Source of the DNA: Tichowtungia sp964398915
Lineage (GTDB): Bacteria > Verrucomicrobiota > Kiritimatiellia > Kiritimatiellales > Tichowtungiaceae
Reading direction: 5' to 3'
Assembly (NCBI GenBank): GCA_964398915.1
Contig: CAYNOR010000006.1
Span: 61,137-125,136 of the forward strand
Length of the DNA: 64,000 nt
The notes beneath the pieces are model-generated. The model saw nothing but the letters and a program-made list of their open reading frames with translations, was not told the DNA's origin and searched no databases. Of this stretch, positions 15,101 through 22,157 are shown piece after piece (positions within the stretch are counted from its first letter, which is position 1; each line of letters opens with the position of its first letter). Made by a program: the position numbers and the translations under genes.

Positions 15101-15189
15101 GTTAAAAGGCGGGATGTATCGACAACCCCGTGTTCGTTGACGCAATGGCGTTCATACCGGCGTTTAGCCAGTTCAGTCGGGAAAATCAT
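12181..15189 (-). CDS. AddB-like PD-(D/E)XK nuclease family protein containing three palindromic insertions
   Basis: The product is about 1002 residues. The start at 15189 is preferred because GCGAGG lies upstream; an in-frame ATG at 15213 exists without a ribosome site. The middle has UvrD/AddB-like helicase-fold segments (VWIVNPMDTAGLRFESVYIA, then SAARERLTLSYTRTGADG). The C-terminus carries the nuclease core: RGNVIHDILEQVY, then GKIDRIDLIFD near residue 850 and LLVVDYKSKSRKD near 873, giving the D...E/DXK residues. No Walker A motif and no AddB-type cysteine cluster are visible, and no addA neighbour exists. A role in DNA end processing is inferred. Three palindromic elements are translated within it. 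Confidence 0.75.
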   Translation of the reverse strand: MIFPTELAKRRYERHCVNEHGVVDTSRLLTQKKLLILCERAARRTGLLKGRVPGPTEIRLLLEEAARNVSFASGQPLASLSSAARAGLLRQTIETFAVFAENESGITEWLLAHEPNHKLHGIGQLLKAWRAWCTKMDIADRFAVNTALLRLIESGKLPRELAGKIHFRAVRWFNPFEERFVAALKKRLGTDRVKIYSVLPGAHAEAAEDRLCAVVRSELMRGSEEEWKPWLEDFADAIEADDSNILESESRERVSFFVSAHPYGEIEDAARRIAHEIEAGTPPDEIALILRDLSPYTDIIPDVFARFSIPYHFRRGTPAAAHPPVKALMALLAFPQTLSRDRLCDLLLMPGIQWPGIEDPAALIQEIRHKEPPRLRRLPKELESFFECRRDAPVAARVQRNATGASRLRFSEQVTVLIQQHSLKLPDEVLVLIEELNTPAIPALPIGQMIPLFEELLDNVTLKDDAGTESGVWIVNPMDTAGLRFESVYIAGMDDRTFPQIPKVDSLLNGNERKALRAFLDERKIPCPRLALSETGAALIQEEILFLTAMSAARERLTLSYTRTGADGKERAPGEFFERMRSLTGIEKPVLGASFHTILPPELCRAEDEVRQTRAKLAFNVDATPSSRFPNIGKSERDEGVASTIQKWLKDHPEFSATALESLARNRFVFFLEKVLSIRPDRTHEDGTDPADRGNVIHDILEQVYTAIARQSGRYATRINVDATPSSRSSQDENATRASHLRWKISQKSGADSIPLAVFDPSKSGELLALARSIAEEEFKKAERRPSRHLGHPAIWETEKRKLRQMIENFVRMDIETAHAENRYPALFELKFDAKHDLPVTLKRGDEEVRLKGKIDRIDLIFDSNGELERLLVVDYKSKSRKDSLDNLEKKIALNLDCQLPLYTFAAQQKFFGAHNTPELNEKTQAVYHLQERDLNEMTKHFTKKRLSMNPELTEAFLKTLFSNVRKLRAGDLATEPLIAGYDDYSHICRTTAIDPKELLKS
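12963..13032. repeat. protein-coding palindromic element, copy 1
   Basis: Arms AACGTAGATGCGACGCCCTC and GAGGGCGTCGCGTCTACGTT face each other across a short spacer (70 bp in total). On the minus strand it is translated as NVDATPSSRS...NATRASHLRW inside the AddB-like protein, between the RGNVIHDILEQVY segment and the GKIDRID nuclease motif. Confidence 0.85.
13258..13330. repeat. protein-coding palindromic element, copy 2
   Basis: CGTAGACGCGACGCCCTCGT and its reverse complement bound a 73-bp element. Its loop contains the 19-base palindrome TTTTCCAATGTTTGGAAAA. On the minus strand it reads NVDATPSSRF...SERDEGVAST, keeping the AddB-like frame open. Confidence 0.85.
13288..13306. repeat. short palindrome nested in the loop of copy 2
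   Basis: TTTTCCAATGTTTGGAAAA is identical over 19 bases to the copy inside aroB at 21500-21518. Confidence 0.65.
13964..14027. repeat. protein-coding palindromic element, copy 3
   Basis: CGTAGACGCGACGCCCCCGT is followed by ACGGGGGCGTCGCGTCTAC as the opposite arm. Relative to copies 1 and 2 both arms carry the compensating change CCCTC to CCCCC. It is read in another frame, giving CRRDAPVAARV...NATGASRLRF. Confidence 0.82.
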
Positions 15190-15285
15190 CAATGCCTCGC
15201 CGCTCATCTTCATGATTGATGAAACTAGCAGAGAACGGTAGGGTTTGCCACCGTTTTAGATCCGGGCAGTAAACAAGGAATAGCG

Positions 15286-16257
15286 ATGAATTTTCAAAAA
15301 CGCGCCAGAGAAGTGATGGATGTTGAAATTGCAGGCATGGAGAAAGTCCGCGACAGTATCAGCGGGAATTTCAGTACGGCGGTGGAGTGGATTCTTGCGA
15401 CTATAAAAAACGGCGGCAAGGTGGTCGTCACCGGCGTCGGTAAGAATTTTCATATTGGACAGAAGATGGTCGCCACATTTAACAGTACCGGAACGCCTTC
15501 AGCCCTGTTGCATCCGATTGAGGCCATGCACGGCGACTTCGGGCTTGTCGGCGGAAAAGACATTGCGCTGGCGCTCAGCTACAGCGGCGGATCTGACGAG
15601 CTGCTCGCCCTGCTTCCGGCGCTCAAGCGGCGCGGTCTAAAAATTATCGGCATGACGGGTGACGCGACCAGTCCGTTGGGACAGCAGAGCGATTTGATTC
15701 TGCCGATCACGGTGGACAGAGAAGCCTGTCCGTTCGGCATGGCGCCGACCACCAGTACGACGGTGACGCTGGCACTCGGCGATGCGCTGGCGATTGTTCT
15801 GCTTGAAGCGCGTGGATTTAAAAAAGAAGACTACGCCAAGCTGCATCCCGGCGGGGCGATTGGCCGCACGCTCTTGCTTAAAGTTTCTGATGTGATGCGC
15901 ACCAAAGACCGGCTGGCGAAAGTGAAAAGCGGTGCCAAGGTGAAAGAGGCCGTGCTGGCCATGACCGGCGCGCGTTCCGGGTGTGTCGCAGTGGTGGATG
16001 AGAAAGAAAAACTGCTTGGCATTTTCACCGACGGCGACCTGCGCCGCCATTTGATTAAAACCCCCGATATTACCGAAGTTGCCATCGACTCCGTCATGAC
16101 ACGAAATCCGGTTACGCTCAAGGCGGACCAGCTTGCAGTGGATATTCTGCAAATCTACGAGCAGAAAAACATCGACGACCTGATTGTGGTGGATGACGCC
16201 GGACACATCGTCGGTGCGGTGGATATTCAGGATCTGCCGAAGTTGAAGATTCTTTGA
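15286..16257 (+). CDS. kdsD: D-arabinose 5-phosphate isomerase (KdsD/KpsF type)
   Basis: The 323-residue protein has an N-terminal sugar isomerase (SIS) domain with VVVTGVGKNFHIGQKMVATF, LHPIEAMHGDFGLV and LALSYSGGSDELLALLPALK, then two CBS domains (from about VSDVMRTKDRL and VAIDSVMTRNPVTLK). This is the usual KdsD architecture. It makes arabinose 5-phosphate from ribulose 5-phosphate for Kdo synthesis in lipopolysaccharide. AAGGAA precedes the ATG. It converges with the exbBD operon, with only seven bases between the stop codons. Confidence 0.93.
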   Translation: MNFQKRAREVMDVEIAGMEKVRDSISGNFSTAVEWILATIKNGGKVVVTGVGKNFHIGQKMVATFNSTGTPSALLHPIEAMHGDFGLVGGKDIALALSYSGGSDELLALLPALKRRGLKIIGMTGDATSPLGQQSDLILPITVDREACPFGMAPTTSTTVTLALGDALAIVLLEARGFKKEDYAKLHPGGAIGRTLLLKVSDVMRTKDRLAKVKSGAKVKEAVLAMTGARSGCVAVVDEKEKLLGIFTDGDLRRHLIKTPDITEVAIDSVMTRNPVTLKADQLAVDILQIYEQKNIDDLIVVDDAGHIVGAVDIQDLPKLKIL

Positions 16258-16264
16258 TTTCAGA

Positions 16265-16495
16265 CTACGTCTTGATCGGCTCGTTCTGCTTTCCGCATTT
16301 CGGGCAGCGGGCGAGCGGAATGCGGCAGGGTACGGTGTAAATGTGACGGCAGGCGTCGCAACGGTAAACCACGGCTTTGTTAATATTTTTGCGGCGGCGG
16401 AAGAGGATACAATCGTAGGCTGCGGTTGCGGCAAAAAGAGCCGTCAAAGCAAGTACAAGCGGAAGTACGAACAAACTGAGCGGATCGACAGGCAT
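16265..16495 (-). CDS. small membrane protein with C-terminal zinc ribbon
   Basis: The 76-residue protein has one N-terminal membrane helix (residues 5-30), a basic FRRRKN stretch, and a C-terminal ribbon with CDAC and CPKC pairs about 17 residues apart, likely binding Zn. The start codon overlaps the previous gene's stop by one base (TAATG), so it is the last member of the TPR-exbBD operon and is translationally coupled. I do not recognise a named family. It may be a cytoplasm-facing accessory subunit of the Exb-type complex; this is inference from position. Confidence 0.7.
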   Translation of the reverse strand: MPVDPLSLFVLPLVLALTALFAATAAYDCILFRRRKNINKAVVYRCDACRHIYTVPCRIPLARCPKCGKQNEPIKT

Positions 16496-17172
16496 TACTC
16501 TTTTCCCTCCTGCGTAAAATGGATGTCCATCCAGCCTTCTGTCGGTCCGGATGCCGACTTGAAGTGCAGTTGCCGAACGGCGTTGAGCAGGGCAATGCCA
16601 GCCGCCGGATTTTCAAACAGTGCGCGTTCGACGGTTCCGTCCGGTCCGACGGTTAGATTCACGCGGATGGTTTCGGGCAGTCCGGCAGAGACAATGTTGA
16701 TGCGTAGCGCGTCATGAGCACGCGGGGTCAGTTCGGGCGACAGGAATAGCTGAGTGGTTGCTCCGGGTGGCGGGATTTGTCGCGGTGTTGCGCCGGGAAC
16801 CGGGAGTTCATTTTTTGGGATGATCGCTTTTGTTGTCAAAAGGGTTAGATTTGCACTAGGTCCTATAGCGTTCTCTTGCGGCAGATAGCGGATGGGGCTG
16901 GCTGGTTTTTCGAGGGAGAGTCGTATATCCACGCGGTCGCCAAGAAAATCGCCGCTGAATCCGTCGATTGAAGGCCTCGCAAAGAGGGTCGGAACTCTGA
17001 GTTTTCGCAACGTTTCGTTGTCCATAACGAGCCGGGTGACTTTAGGGCGGGCAATGGCAATGAGCGGGCGTGATGGTGCTGGCCGGAAGGAGAGCAGCCA
17101 GAAGGTATACCAGCCTGCGGCACAGATCAGTGCCGTAGTGAGTACGGGAGTAAGCTGGATGCGGATTTTCAC
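16495..17172 (-). CDS. TonB-like envelope protein of an ExbBD system
   Basis: The 225-residue protein starts at GTG (17172), which overlaps the exbD stop (GTGA). It has one N-terminal membrane anchor (about residues 8-28), a long Pro-containing periplasmic linker, and a C-terminal segment (LPETIRVNLTVGPDGTVERA to HFKSASGPTEGWMDIHFTQE). That segment resembles the TonB/TolA C-terminal fold, with a V-x-V-x-P-D-G-x-V pattern. Its place directly after exbB and exbD supports an energy-transducer role. No canonical YP motif is seen, so the identity remains tentative. Confidence 0.6.
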   Translation of the reverse strand: MKIRIQLTPVLTTALICAAGWYTFWLLSFRPAPSRPLIAIARPKVTRLVMDNETLRKLRVPTLFARPSIDGFSGDFLGDRVDIRLSLEKPASPIRYLPQENAIGPSANLTLLTTKAIIPKNELPVPGATPRQIPPPGATTQLFLSPELTPRAHDALRINIVSAGLPETIRVNLTVGPDGTVERALFENPAAGIALLNAVRQLHFKSASGPTEGWMDIHFTQEGKE

Positions 17173-17648
17173 GGGGCAGGAGCGGCGGGTGCGACGGGAG
17201 TGACGGGTGTGGGATTCCGGGTGGCAATAAAAACCTGTCGGAATCCGGCGTGGGCGGCCGCATCGTAGACTGCGGAGACAGAGGCTTGCGACGTTGTCGC
17301 GTCGGCCTCGAGGATGAGCGCAAGGCCGGGACGTTCTATGGCGGCGGCCTGCAGGACGGCATCGAGCTGCGCAAGCTGTATCTGTTCGTCATTAAAAAAG
17401 AAAAGCCCTTCGTGTGAGATGCTCAAAACCATGTCATTGAATTGTATACCGTCTGTTTGTGAGGCGACGGGCAGGTCGATTGCGATCCCCGGTTTGAGGA
17501 CGAAATGTGAGGTGGCCAGCACGAAAGCGCTGAAGAGCAGCGCTACGTTGAGGAAAACGGTGCCGGTGAGAAACCCGCGACCCGTCCGCCGGCGCGGCAG
17601 GAAGGTTCGGTGCAGATGAAGAACAGCTTCACAATCATTACGGTTCAT
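17169..17648 (-). CDS. exbD: biopolymer transport protein, ExbD/TolR family
   Basis: The 159-residue product starts at 17648 with GGAG upstream, inside the end of exbB (11-base overlap). A single membrane helix (FLTGTVFLNVALLFSAFVLA) is followed by the periplasmic domain with IDLPVAS, the usual ExbD pattern after the helix. The ALILEADATTSQASVSAVYDAAAHAGFRQVFIAT region is the conserved C-terminal fold. The membrane Asp typical of ExbD is not evident in the helix; Asn occupies a similar place. The tail is Pro/Ala-rich. Confidence 0.75.
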   Translation of the reverse strand: MNRNDCEAVLHLHRTFLPRRRTGRGFLTGTVFLNVALLFSAFVLATSHFVLKPGIAIDLPVASQTDGIQFNDMVLSISHEGLFFFNDEQIQLAQLDAVLQAAAIERPGLALILEADATTSQASVSAVYDAAAHAGFRQVFIATRNPTPVTPVAPAAPAP

Positions 17649-18267
17649 GGCGTTCTCCGGAGGAAGGGTGGGTGATGAAATAGATGATTTCGCCGGCGGT
17701 CTGTTCCATGTCGAGTGCGATGGATTCAACACGGTTGACGAGAAAATGGTATCCTGCATAGGCGGGAATACCGGTGATCAGCCCGGCGGCGGTGGTGATG
17801 AGTGCGCGCCAGAGACCTCCGGACAGATTGCCGATTTCGGCGAGCGGTGAACCGGCCTGCAGTGCGGTGAGAATATCGAGCAATCCGAGTACAGTTCCGA
17901 GCAGGCCCAGCATGGGCAGGATCTGTGCGAGTGTGATGAGCAGGTTCATGTGGCGCTCAAGACGCGGGATTTCGCGGAGGCCTGCCTGCCGAACGGCCTG
18001 GATCAGGTCGTCTCGGGTATCTGCGCGATGCAGCAGTGCGGTGTGTACGATATGGGCCGCCGGACCGGGTGTCTGATCGCAGATGCTGATGGCTTCAAGG
18101 TCGTTGCCGTGCGTGAGGTTGGTGGTGATGCCGTTCAGGAAGTCATCGATTTTGATTTGAGCGCGGTGCAGGTGGAAAAAGCGCTCGAGAAAAATTGACA
18201 GCGTAATAAATCCCCCGGCCAGAATGAGCCACATCACTGATCCGCCGCTATTTAACCATCCGATCAT
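17638..18267 (-). CDS. exbB: MotA/TolQ/ExbB proton channel family protein
   Basis: The 209-residue protein has three membrane segments: an N-terminal helix (about residues 10-30) followed by FLERFFHLHRAQIK, then LPMLGLLGTVLGLLDILTAL, and a third with ALITTAAGLITGIPAYAGYH. The GLLGTVLG and the TTAAGL-I-IPAY motifs define the family. It should form the proton-conducting channel that powers the TonB-like partner. AAGGAG lies before the ATG. It follows the TPR gene by 40 bases, which include a small CATCCC-TTC-GGGATG hairpin. Confidence 0.88.
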   Translation of the reverse strand: MIGWLNSGGSVMWLILAGGFITLSIFLERFFHLHRAQIKIDDFLNGITTNLTHGNDLEAISICDQTPGPAAHIVHTALLHRADTRDDLIQAVRQAGLREIPRLERHMNLLITLAQILPMLGLLGTVLGLLDILTALQAGSPLAEIGNLSGGLWRALITTAAGLITGIPAYAGYHFLVNRVESIALDMEQTAGEIIYFITHPSSGERHEP

Positions 18268-18307
18268 AATTCACTCCTTCCAATGTTCTGCGCATCCCTT
18301 CGGGATG

Positions 18308-20791
18308 TTAAAGTGCTGTTGCGTGTTCACGCTCTATTTTTTCAATTTGTCTTTGCGCCTCATTTTTGGCGGGTACATCGGCCTGAACAATCCGTTTATA
18401 AATATTAATCGCCTCTTTCCACTGGTGCTGCTGTTCCTGATAAGCGGCGGCGTCAAAAGCGGCGCGCGTAAACCAAGGGATCGCTTCAGGTGAAAGGGCG
18501 TTCGTTTGTGCCGTGCCACTGTAGACGACCTCCATGTAATGCACGAAAGCTTTTTCTTTCAATCCCAATTTCGTCTCGCAACGGGCTGTTTTATAAAGTG
18601 CCTGCAGCCGGAGTGCGAAGGGGGCTGAGGGGCGTTTATAGAGTGCTTGGTATGCATTGAGCGCTTCCTGATATCGTATGACTTCGGACGTGCCGAGTGT
18701 AAAAAGGCAGTCGGCCAGACGGCCGCGGGCACGGTCCGCGAGCGGATCGTCCGGAGATTTTTTAACAACCTCTTCGTAGGCGAGGATGGCGCGCGGAAAT
18801 TCACCGAGCTCGGTAAGTGTTTCGCCCTGCGCGAAGCGGGTTTCCAATATCAGCGGACTGGCGGGAGATTCTTTGGCCAGACGGCTGAAGAGGGTGAAGG
18901 CTTCCATGAAGCTGTTTTGTTTGAGCAGGGAATTTCCGGCCCAGAAAAGGGATTTGTCGGACAGTTCATGTTTCGGGAAACGTGCGGCGATATCAAGGAA
19001 GGTGTTTTTAGCCTGCGTATAGTCGCCGAGGTTGTAGTGGTGTTCACCCAGCCAGAAGAGAACCTCGGGGGCCCAGACGGAGTCGGGATATTTTTCGATG
19101 AAGGATTTACAGAGTTTCACTGAGTCGCCGGTATCGCCCTGCATGTAACGGCAAAATCCCTGCATATATACCGATTGCGGTGCTTCAGGAGACTCTGGAA
19201 ATTTTTCGCTGACCATTCGGAATTTGTCTAATGCGGCGTCCCATTGTCCAAGGCGGTAGAGGATCAATCCCTGCTGGTTGAGTGCTGTGGCCTGTACCGC
19301 GGCGTTAGTGTATTGTTCGGCGATGCGGCGGTATTGTTCCTGTGCCGGATCCCATTTTTGTTCTCGTTTAAGCAATTCAGCCTGCTGGAGTGCGGCCTGC
19401 GGTGCGAATTCGCTTTGCGGAAAATCTCTTTCTACGCCGGCAAAACAGGTGTGTGCGGCATCGGGCTGTGCAGCAAGCAGACTGGCGACGCCGCTTTGAT
19501 ACAGAGCCCGGGCGGCAAGCGGATGGGTTGGGTAGGTCTGGTTGACGCGACGGTAATTGTCGCGGGCTTTTTCGTATTGCGCGGCGGCGAGGCGTGCATC
19601 GCCCGCCTTGATAAGGATGGGCACACAGCGATCGGGTTGTGTGCATTTAAGGGCGGCGTTTTCGAAGGCAACAGCCGCTTCTTCGTAACGTTTTTGTTCC
19701 CACAGACTCCAGCCCTTGCCCGCTTGTGCACGGGTTTGGGTCTCGGGATTAATCGTAATATCCAGTCCTGCCTGAAACATTTTTTCGGCGGCGGGAAACT
19801 GCTGTGTTTTCAGCAGAACTTCGGCTTTCAGGAGGAGTATTTCGGCGGCGGTATCAGTATTCGGCGCTTCCTTAATAGCTTCGTCGAAGAGCAGGAAGGC
19901 TTCTTTGGTTTTATTTTCATCAATCAGTAGCCCGGCGCGGGCGGCCTTCTGCCGGATGCGCAGAGCGGCTTCGCCGGTTAATTTTTCCGCTTTCGCGAGT
20001 GCGTCAACTGCCGCAAGGGAATTTCCCGCATGTTGTTCAAGGGCGGAAAGCTCCGTCCAGGCGGCGGATCGCAGGCGGGCATGAGCGGTTTCGCAGGTAC
20101 CCAGTGCAGTGAGCATGGCGGAGGCCTCTTTAAGATAATCCTGACTGCCGTCAGCGATCAACTGCCGGGCCAGTTCAAGTCGGGCATTATCGGCTACGGC
20201 ATGGTTTGGAAAACGTTCCAGCAGTTCGTGCAACGTTCTGATTGACTCACTTTTTTTACTGCACTGCATGTACGTTTCGGCGAGATCGGAAAGGTTTTGT
20301 GCGGCATCCTCGTCTGTTGGAAACTGATCGCGGAAGGTTTCAAAGGTTTTTTGCGCGGACTGCAAATCGTTGATGGCCAGTTCGGCGCGACCCTTCAGGC
20401 GTACAGCAGCCGGTCTATACGTGCTGTCTGCCGGTACTTTTTCCAGAGCCTGAGACACGGCGGCTGAATTCCCGGACTCGAAAAGAGCGCGTGCCCGCCA
20501 GTAAGCAAAGGCATCCTGCCCCGGTAAGCCGGCAGATTCATCGGCCAGGATGATTGCATCGGCAAACTTTTGCTGACCTGCCAGAGCGCGAACCAGAAGA
20601 ACGGTTAGCGCGGATTCCGTGTCCGCCGTATTTTTTGTGCTGAGCGATTCCCACAGTTGCTGTTCAGCCAGCGGATAAAGCCCGTCTTCCAATGCCGCCT
20701 CGATTTGGCTGATCGGTAAAGGCTCCTGTGCAAACAGCGCAGGCGCAAGCAGAAGCAATAATGCCGAAAGTCTGGAGAATCGAAAATTCAT
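18308..20791 (-). CDS. secreted tetratricopeptide-repeat protein, first gene of the exbBD operon
   Basis: The 827-residue protein has a signal peptide (LSALLLLLAPALFA-QEP) and is made almost wholly of TPR-like helical pairs, for example FPNHAVADNARLELARQLI, FPQSEFAPQAALQQAELL and FPESPEAPQSVYMQGFCRYM. The repeats with FP...A...L...E spacing resemble YbgF/BamD-type periplasmic TPRs. It is likely a periplasmic scaffold for the ExbB-ExbD-TonB-like proteins encoded directly downstream. Specific partners cannot be read from sequence. Confidence 0.82.
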   Translation of the reverse strand: MNFRFSRLSALLLLLAPALFAQEPLPISQIEAALEDGLYPLAEQQLWESLSTKNTADTESALTVLLVRALAGQQKFADAIILADESAGLPGQDAFAYWRARALFESGNSAAVSQALEKVPADSTYRPAAVRLKGRAELAINDLQSAQKTFETFRDQFPTDEDAAQNLSDLAETYMQCSKKSESIRTLHELLERFPNHAVADNARLELARQLIADGSQDYLKEASAMLTALGTCETAHARLRSAAWTELSALEQHAGNSLAAVDALAKAEKLTGEAALRIRQKAARAGLLIDENKTKEAFLLFDEAIKEAPNTDTAAEILLLKAEVLLKTQQFPAAEKMFQAGLDITINPETQTRAQAGKGWSLWEQKRYEEAAVAFENAALKCTQPDRCVPILIKAGDARLAAAQYEKARDNYRRVNQTYPTHPLAARALYQSGVASLLAAQPDAAHTCFAGVERDFPQSEFAPQAALQQAELLKREQKWDPAQEQYRRIAEQYTNAAVQATALNQQGLILYRLGQWDAALDKFRMVSEKFPESPEAPQSVYMQGFCRYMQGDTGDSVKLCKSFIEKYPDSVWAPEVLFWLGEHHYNLGDYTQAKNTFLDIAARFPKHELSDKSLFWAGNSLLKQNSFMEAFTLFSRLAKESPASPLILETRFAQGETLTELGEFPRAILAYEEVVKKSPDDPLADRARGRLADCLFTLGTSEVIRYQEALNAYQALYKRPSAPFALRLQALYKTARCETKLGLKEKAFVHYMEVVYSGTAQTNALSPEAIPWFTRAAFDAAAYQEQQHQWKEAINIYKRIVQADVPAKNEAQRQIEKIEREHATAL

Positions 20792-20868
20792 TGCGGCGGA
20801 GTATCCTGTTTCCTGTGCGCTTCTTCCAGTCTTTTTCCATAGCTCCTGTGTACGAAAATAAAATCACC

Positions 20869-20897
20869 TTGACACTCCGGCGGCGGCTCCCTATCAA
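20869..20897 (+). promoter_or_regulatory. putative aroB promoter
   Basis: A perfect TTGACA (20869-20874), a 17-base spacer and TATCAA (20892-20897) precede aroB. Initiation would fall only a few bases before the ATG at 20908, and no ribosome site is visible, so the transcript could be nearly leaderless. Confidence 0.45.
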
Positions 20898-20907
20898 CCA
20901 TAAAGCT

Positions 20908-22020
20908 ATGAAACGCGACGTACATGTTGATTTAGGTGACCGCTCGTACCCCATCCATATCGGTTCGGGGAATCTCGATTTGCTTGGCGGGGCCTGCAAA
21001 GCTGCCGGACTGAAGGGGCGCTGTCTGATCGTTACCGATGAAAACATCGCGCCGCTTTACGGTTCCTGTGCTTTCCAGTCGTTGGAAAAAGCCGGCTTTA
21101 AACCCGCGCTCGAAGTGCTTCCGTCCGGCGAACCCACCAAATGTCAGGCTCAGCTTCTGAATCTTTACAGCAAAGCTGCTGCGAATCAGCTTGATCGAAA
21201 ATGTTTTATGATCGCGCTCGGCGGCGGTGTCATCGGCGACCTGACCGGCTTCGCCGCAGCCAGCTGGTTGCGAGGCATCCGTTTTGTACAGGTGCCGACG
21301 TCGTTGCTGGCCATGGTCGACAGCTCAGTCGGAGGAAAGACCGGTATTAATATTCCGGAAGGCAAAAACCTTGTCGGCGCGTTCCATCAGCCTGAACTGG
21401 TTCTGATGGATCTCGATACGCTCAACACCCTGCCGCCGCGCGAGTTAGCCGCTGGCATGGCTGAAGTCGTTAAGTATGGAATCATTTGGGATAAAGAACT
21501 TTTCCAATGTTTGGAAAACCAATGTGGAAGCGGTATCCCTGTCGCTGGCCAGAGGCTGGAGGCATCTTCCACACTTCCGAATCTTGGAGAAATAATAGCC
21601 CGCTGCTGTGAAATCAAAGCCGAGGTTGTCCGGCAGGATGAGCGCGAGGGAGGTCTGCGCGGCATTCTCAACTTCGGGCATACAGCGGCACACGCCCTCG
21701 AAAACGTGGCCGGGTATGGACAATTTCTTCATGGTGAAGCGGTGGCCATCGGCATGGTTTATGCCTCGCATCTTTCAGCAAAAGTAAAAAAACTTCCTGT
21801 TGACGACGTGACGCGGATCGAAGCCTTGTTGGGAAAACTTCATTTGCCGAGCAGTGTGCCGAACTTAGCGTGGAAAGATATCCGCGCGGCGATGGCTGTC
21901 GATAAGAAGACGGTCGGCGGCCTGACCCGATTTGTGCTGGCGGACCGGATCGGTCACGTTGAGTTCGGTTGTGAAGTTCCTGAACAGTTACTGGAAGATG
22001 TCTGGACTGAGATGGGCTGA
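20908..22020 (+). CDS. aroB: 3-dehydroquinate synthase
   Basis: The 370-residue enzyme makes 3-dehydroquinate from DAHP, the second shikimate step, using NAD and a metal ion. LGGGVIGDLTGFAAASWLRG, VQVPTSLLAMVDSSVGGKTG, FHQPELVLMDLDTL and NFGHTAAHALE with HGEAVAIGM are the family signatures, including the metal-binding Glu and two His. The ATG at 20908 fits the family N-terminus (MKRDVHVDLGDRSYPI); upstream in-frame starts would overlap the divergent TPR gene. A 19-base palindrome lies within the coding sequence at 21500, translated as LFQCLEN. Confidence 0.93.
   Translation: MKRDVHVDLGDRSYPIHIGSGNLDLLGGACKAAGLKGRCLIVTDENIAPLYGSCAFQSLEKAGFKPALEVLPSGEPTKCQAQLLNLYSKAAANQLDRKCFMIALGGGVIGDLTGFAAASWLRGIRFVQVPTSLLAMVDSSVGGKTGINIPEGKNLVGAFHQPELVLMDLDTLNTLPPRELAAGMAEVVKYGIIWDKELFQCLENQCGSGIPVAGQRLEASSTLPNLGEIIARCCEIKAEVVRQDEREGGLRGILNFGHTAAHALENVAGYGQFLHGEAVAIGMVYASHLSAKVKKLPVDDVTRIEALLGKLHLPSSVPNLAWKDIRAAMAVDKKTVGGLTRFVLADRIGHVEFGCEVPEQLLEDVWTEMG
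21500..21518. repeat. short palindrome inside aroB
   Basis: TTTTCCAATGTTTGGAAAA is identical to the copy at 13288-13306. The aroB frame stays open through it, in a region (after KYGIIWDKE) that varies between AroB proteins. Confidence 0.65.
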
Positions 22021-22040
22021 CGGGGATGTTTTTTGCGGAA

Positions 22041-22128
22041 AATTTAACGCAGAGGTGCAAAGAACGCTGAGAGTCGCAAAGGAGTCTCTCTGCGGGCTTG
22101 GCGGACTCGGCGGCTTTGCGTTGAAATC
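22041..22128. repeat. intergenic inverted repeat of the TTTAACGCAGAGG type
   Basis: The aroB-22158 gap starts with AATTTAACGCAGAGGTGCAA and ends with GGCTTTGCGTTGAAATCTT, imperfect inverted arms around CGCAAAGGAGTCTCTCTGCG. Such sequences are dispersed intergenic repeats in many PVC genomes (recalled, not searched). Confidence 0.55.
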
Positions 22129-22157
22129 TTTGTGTGAAGGGTCAGGGGAGGTATGGG

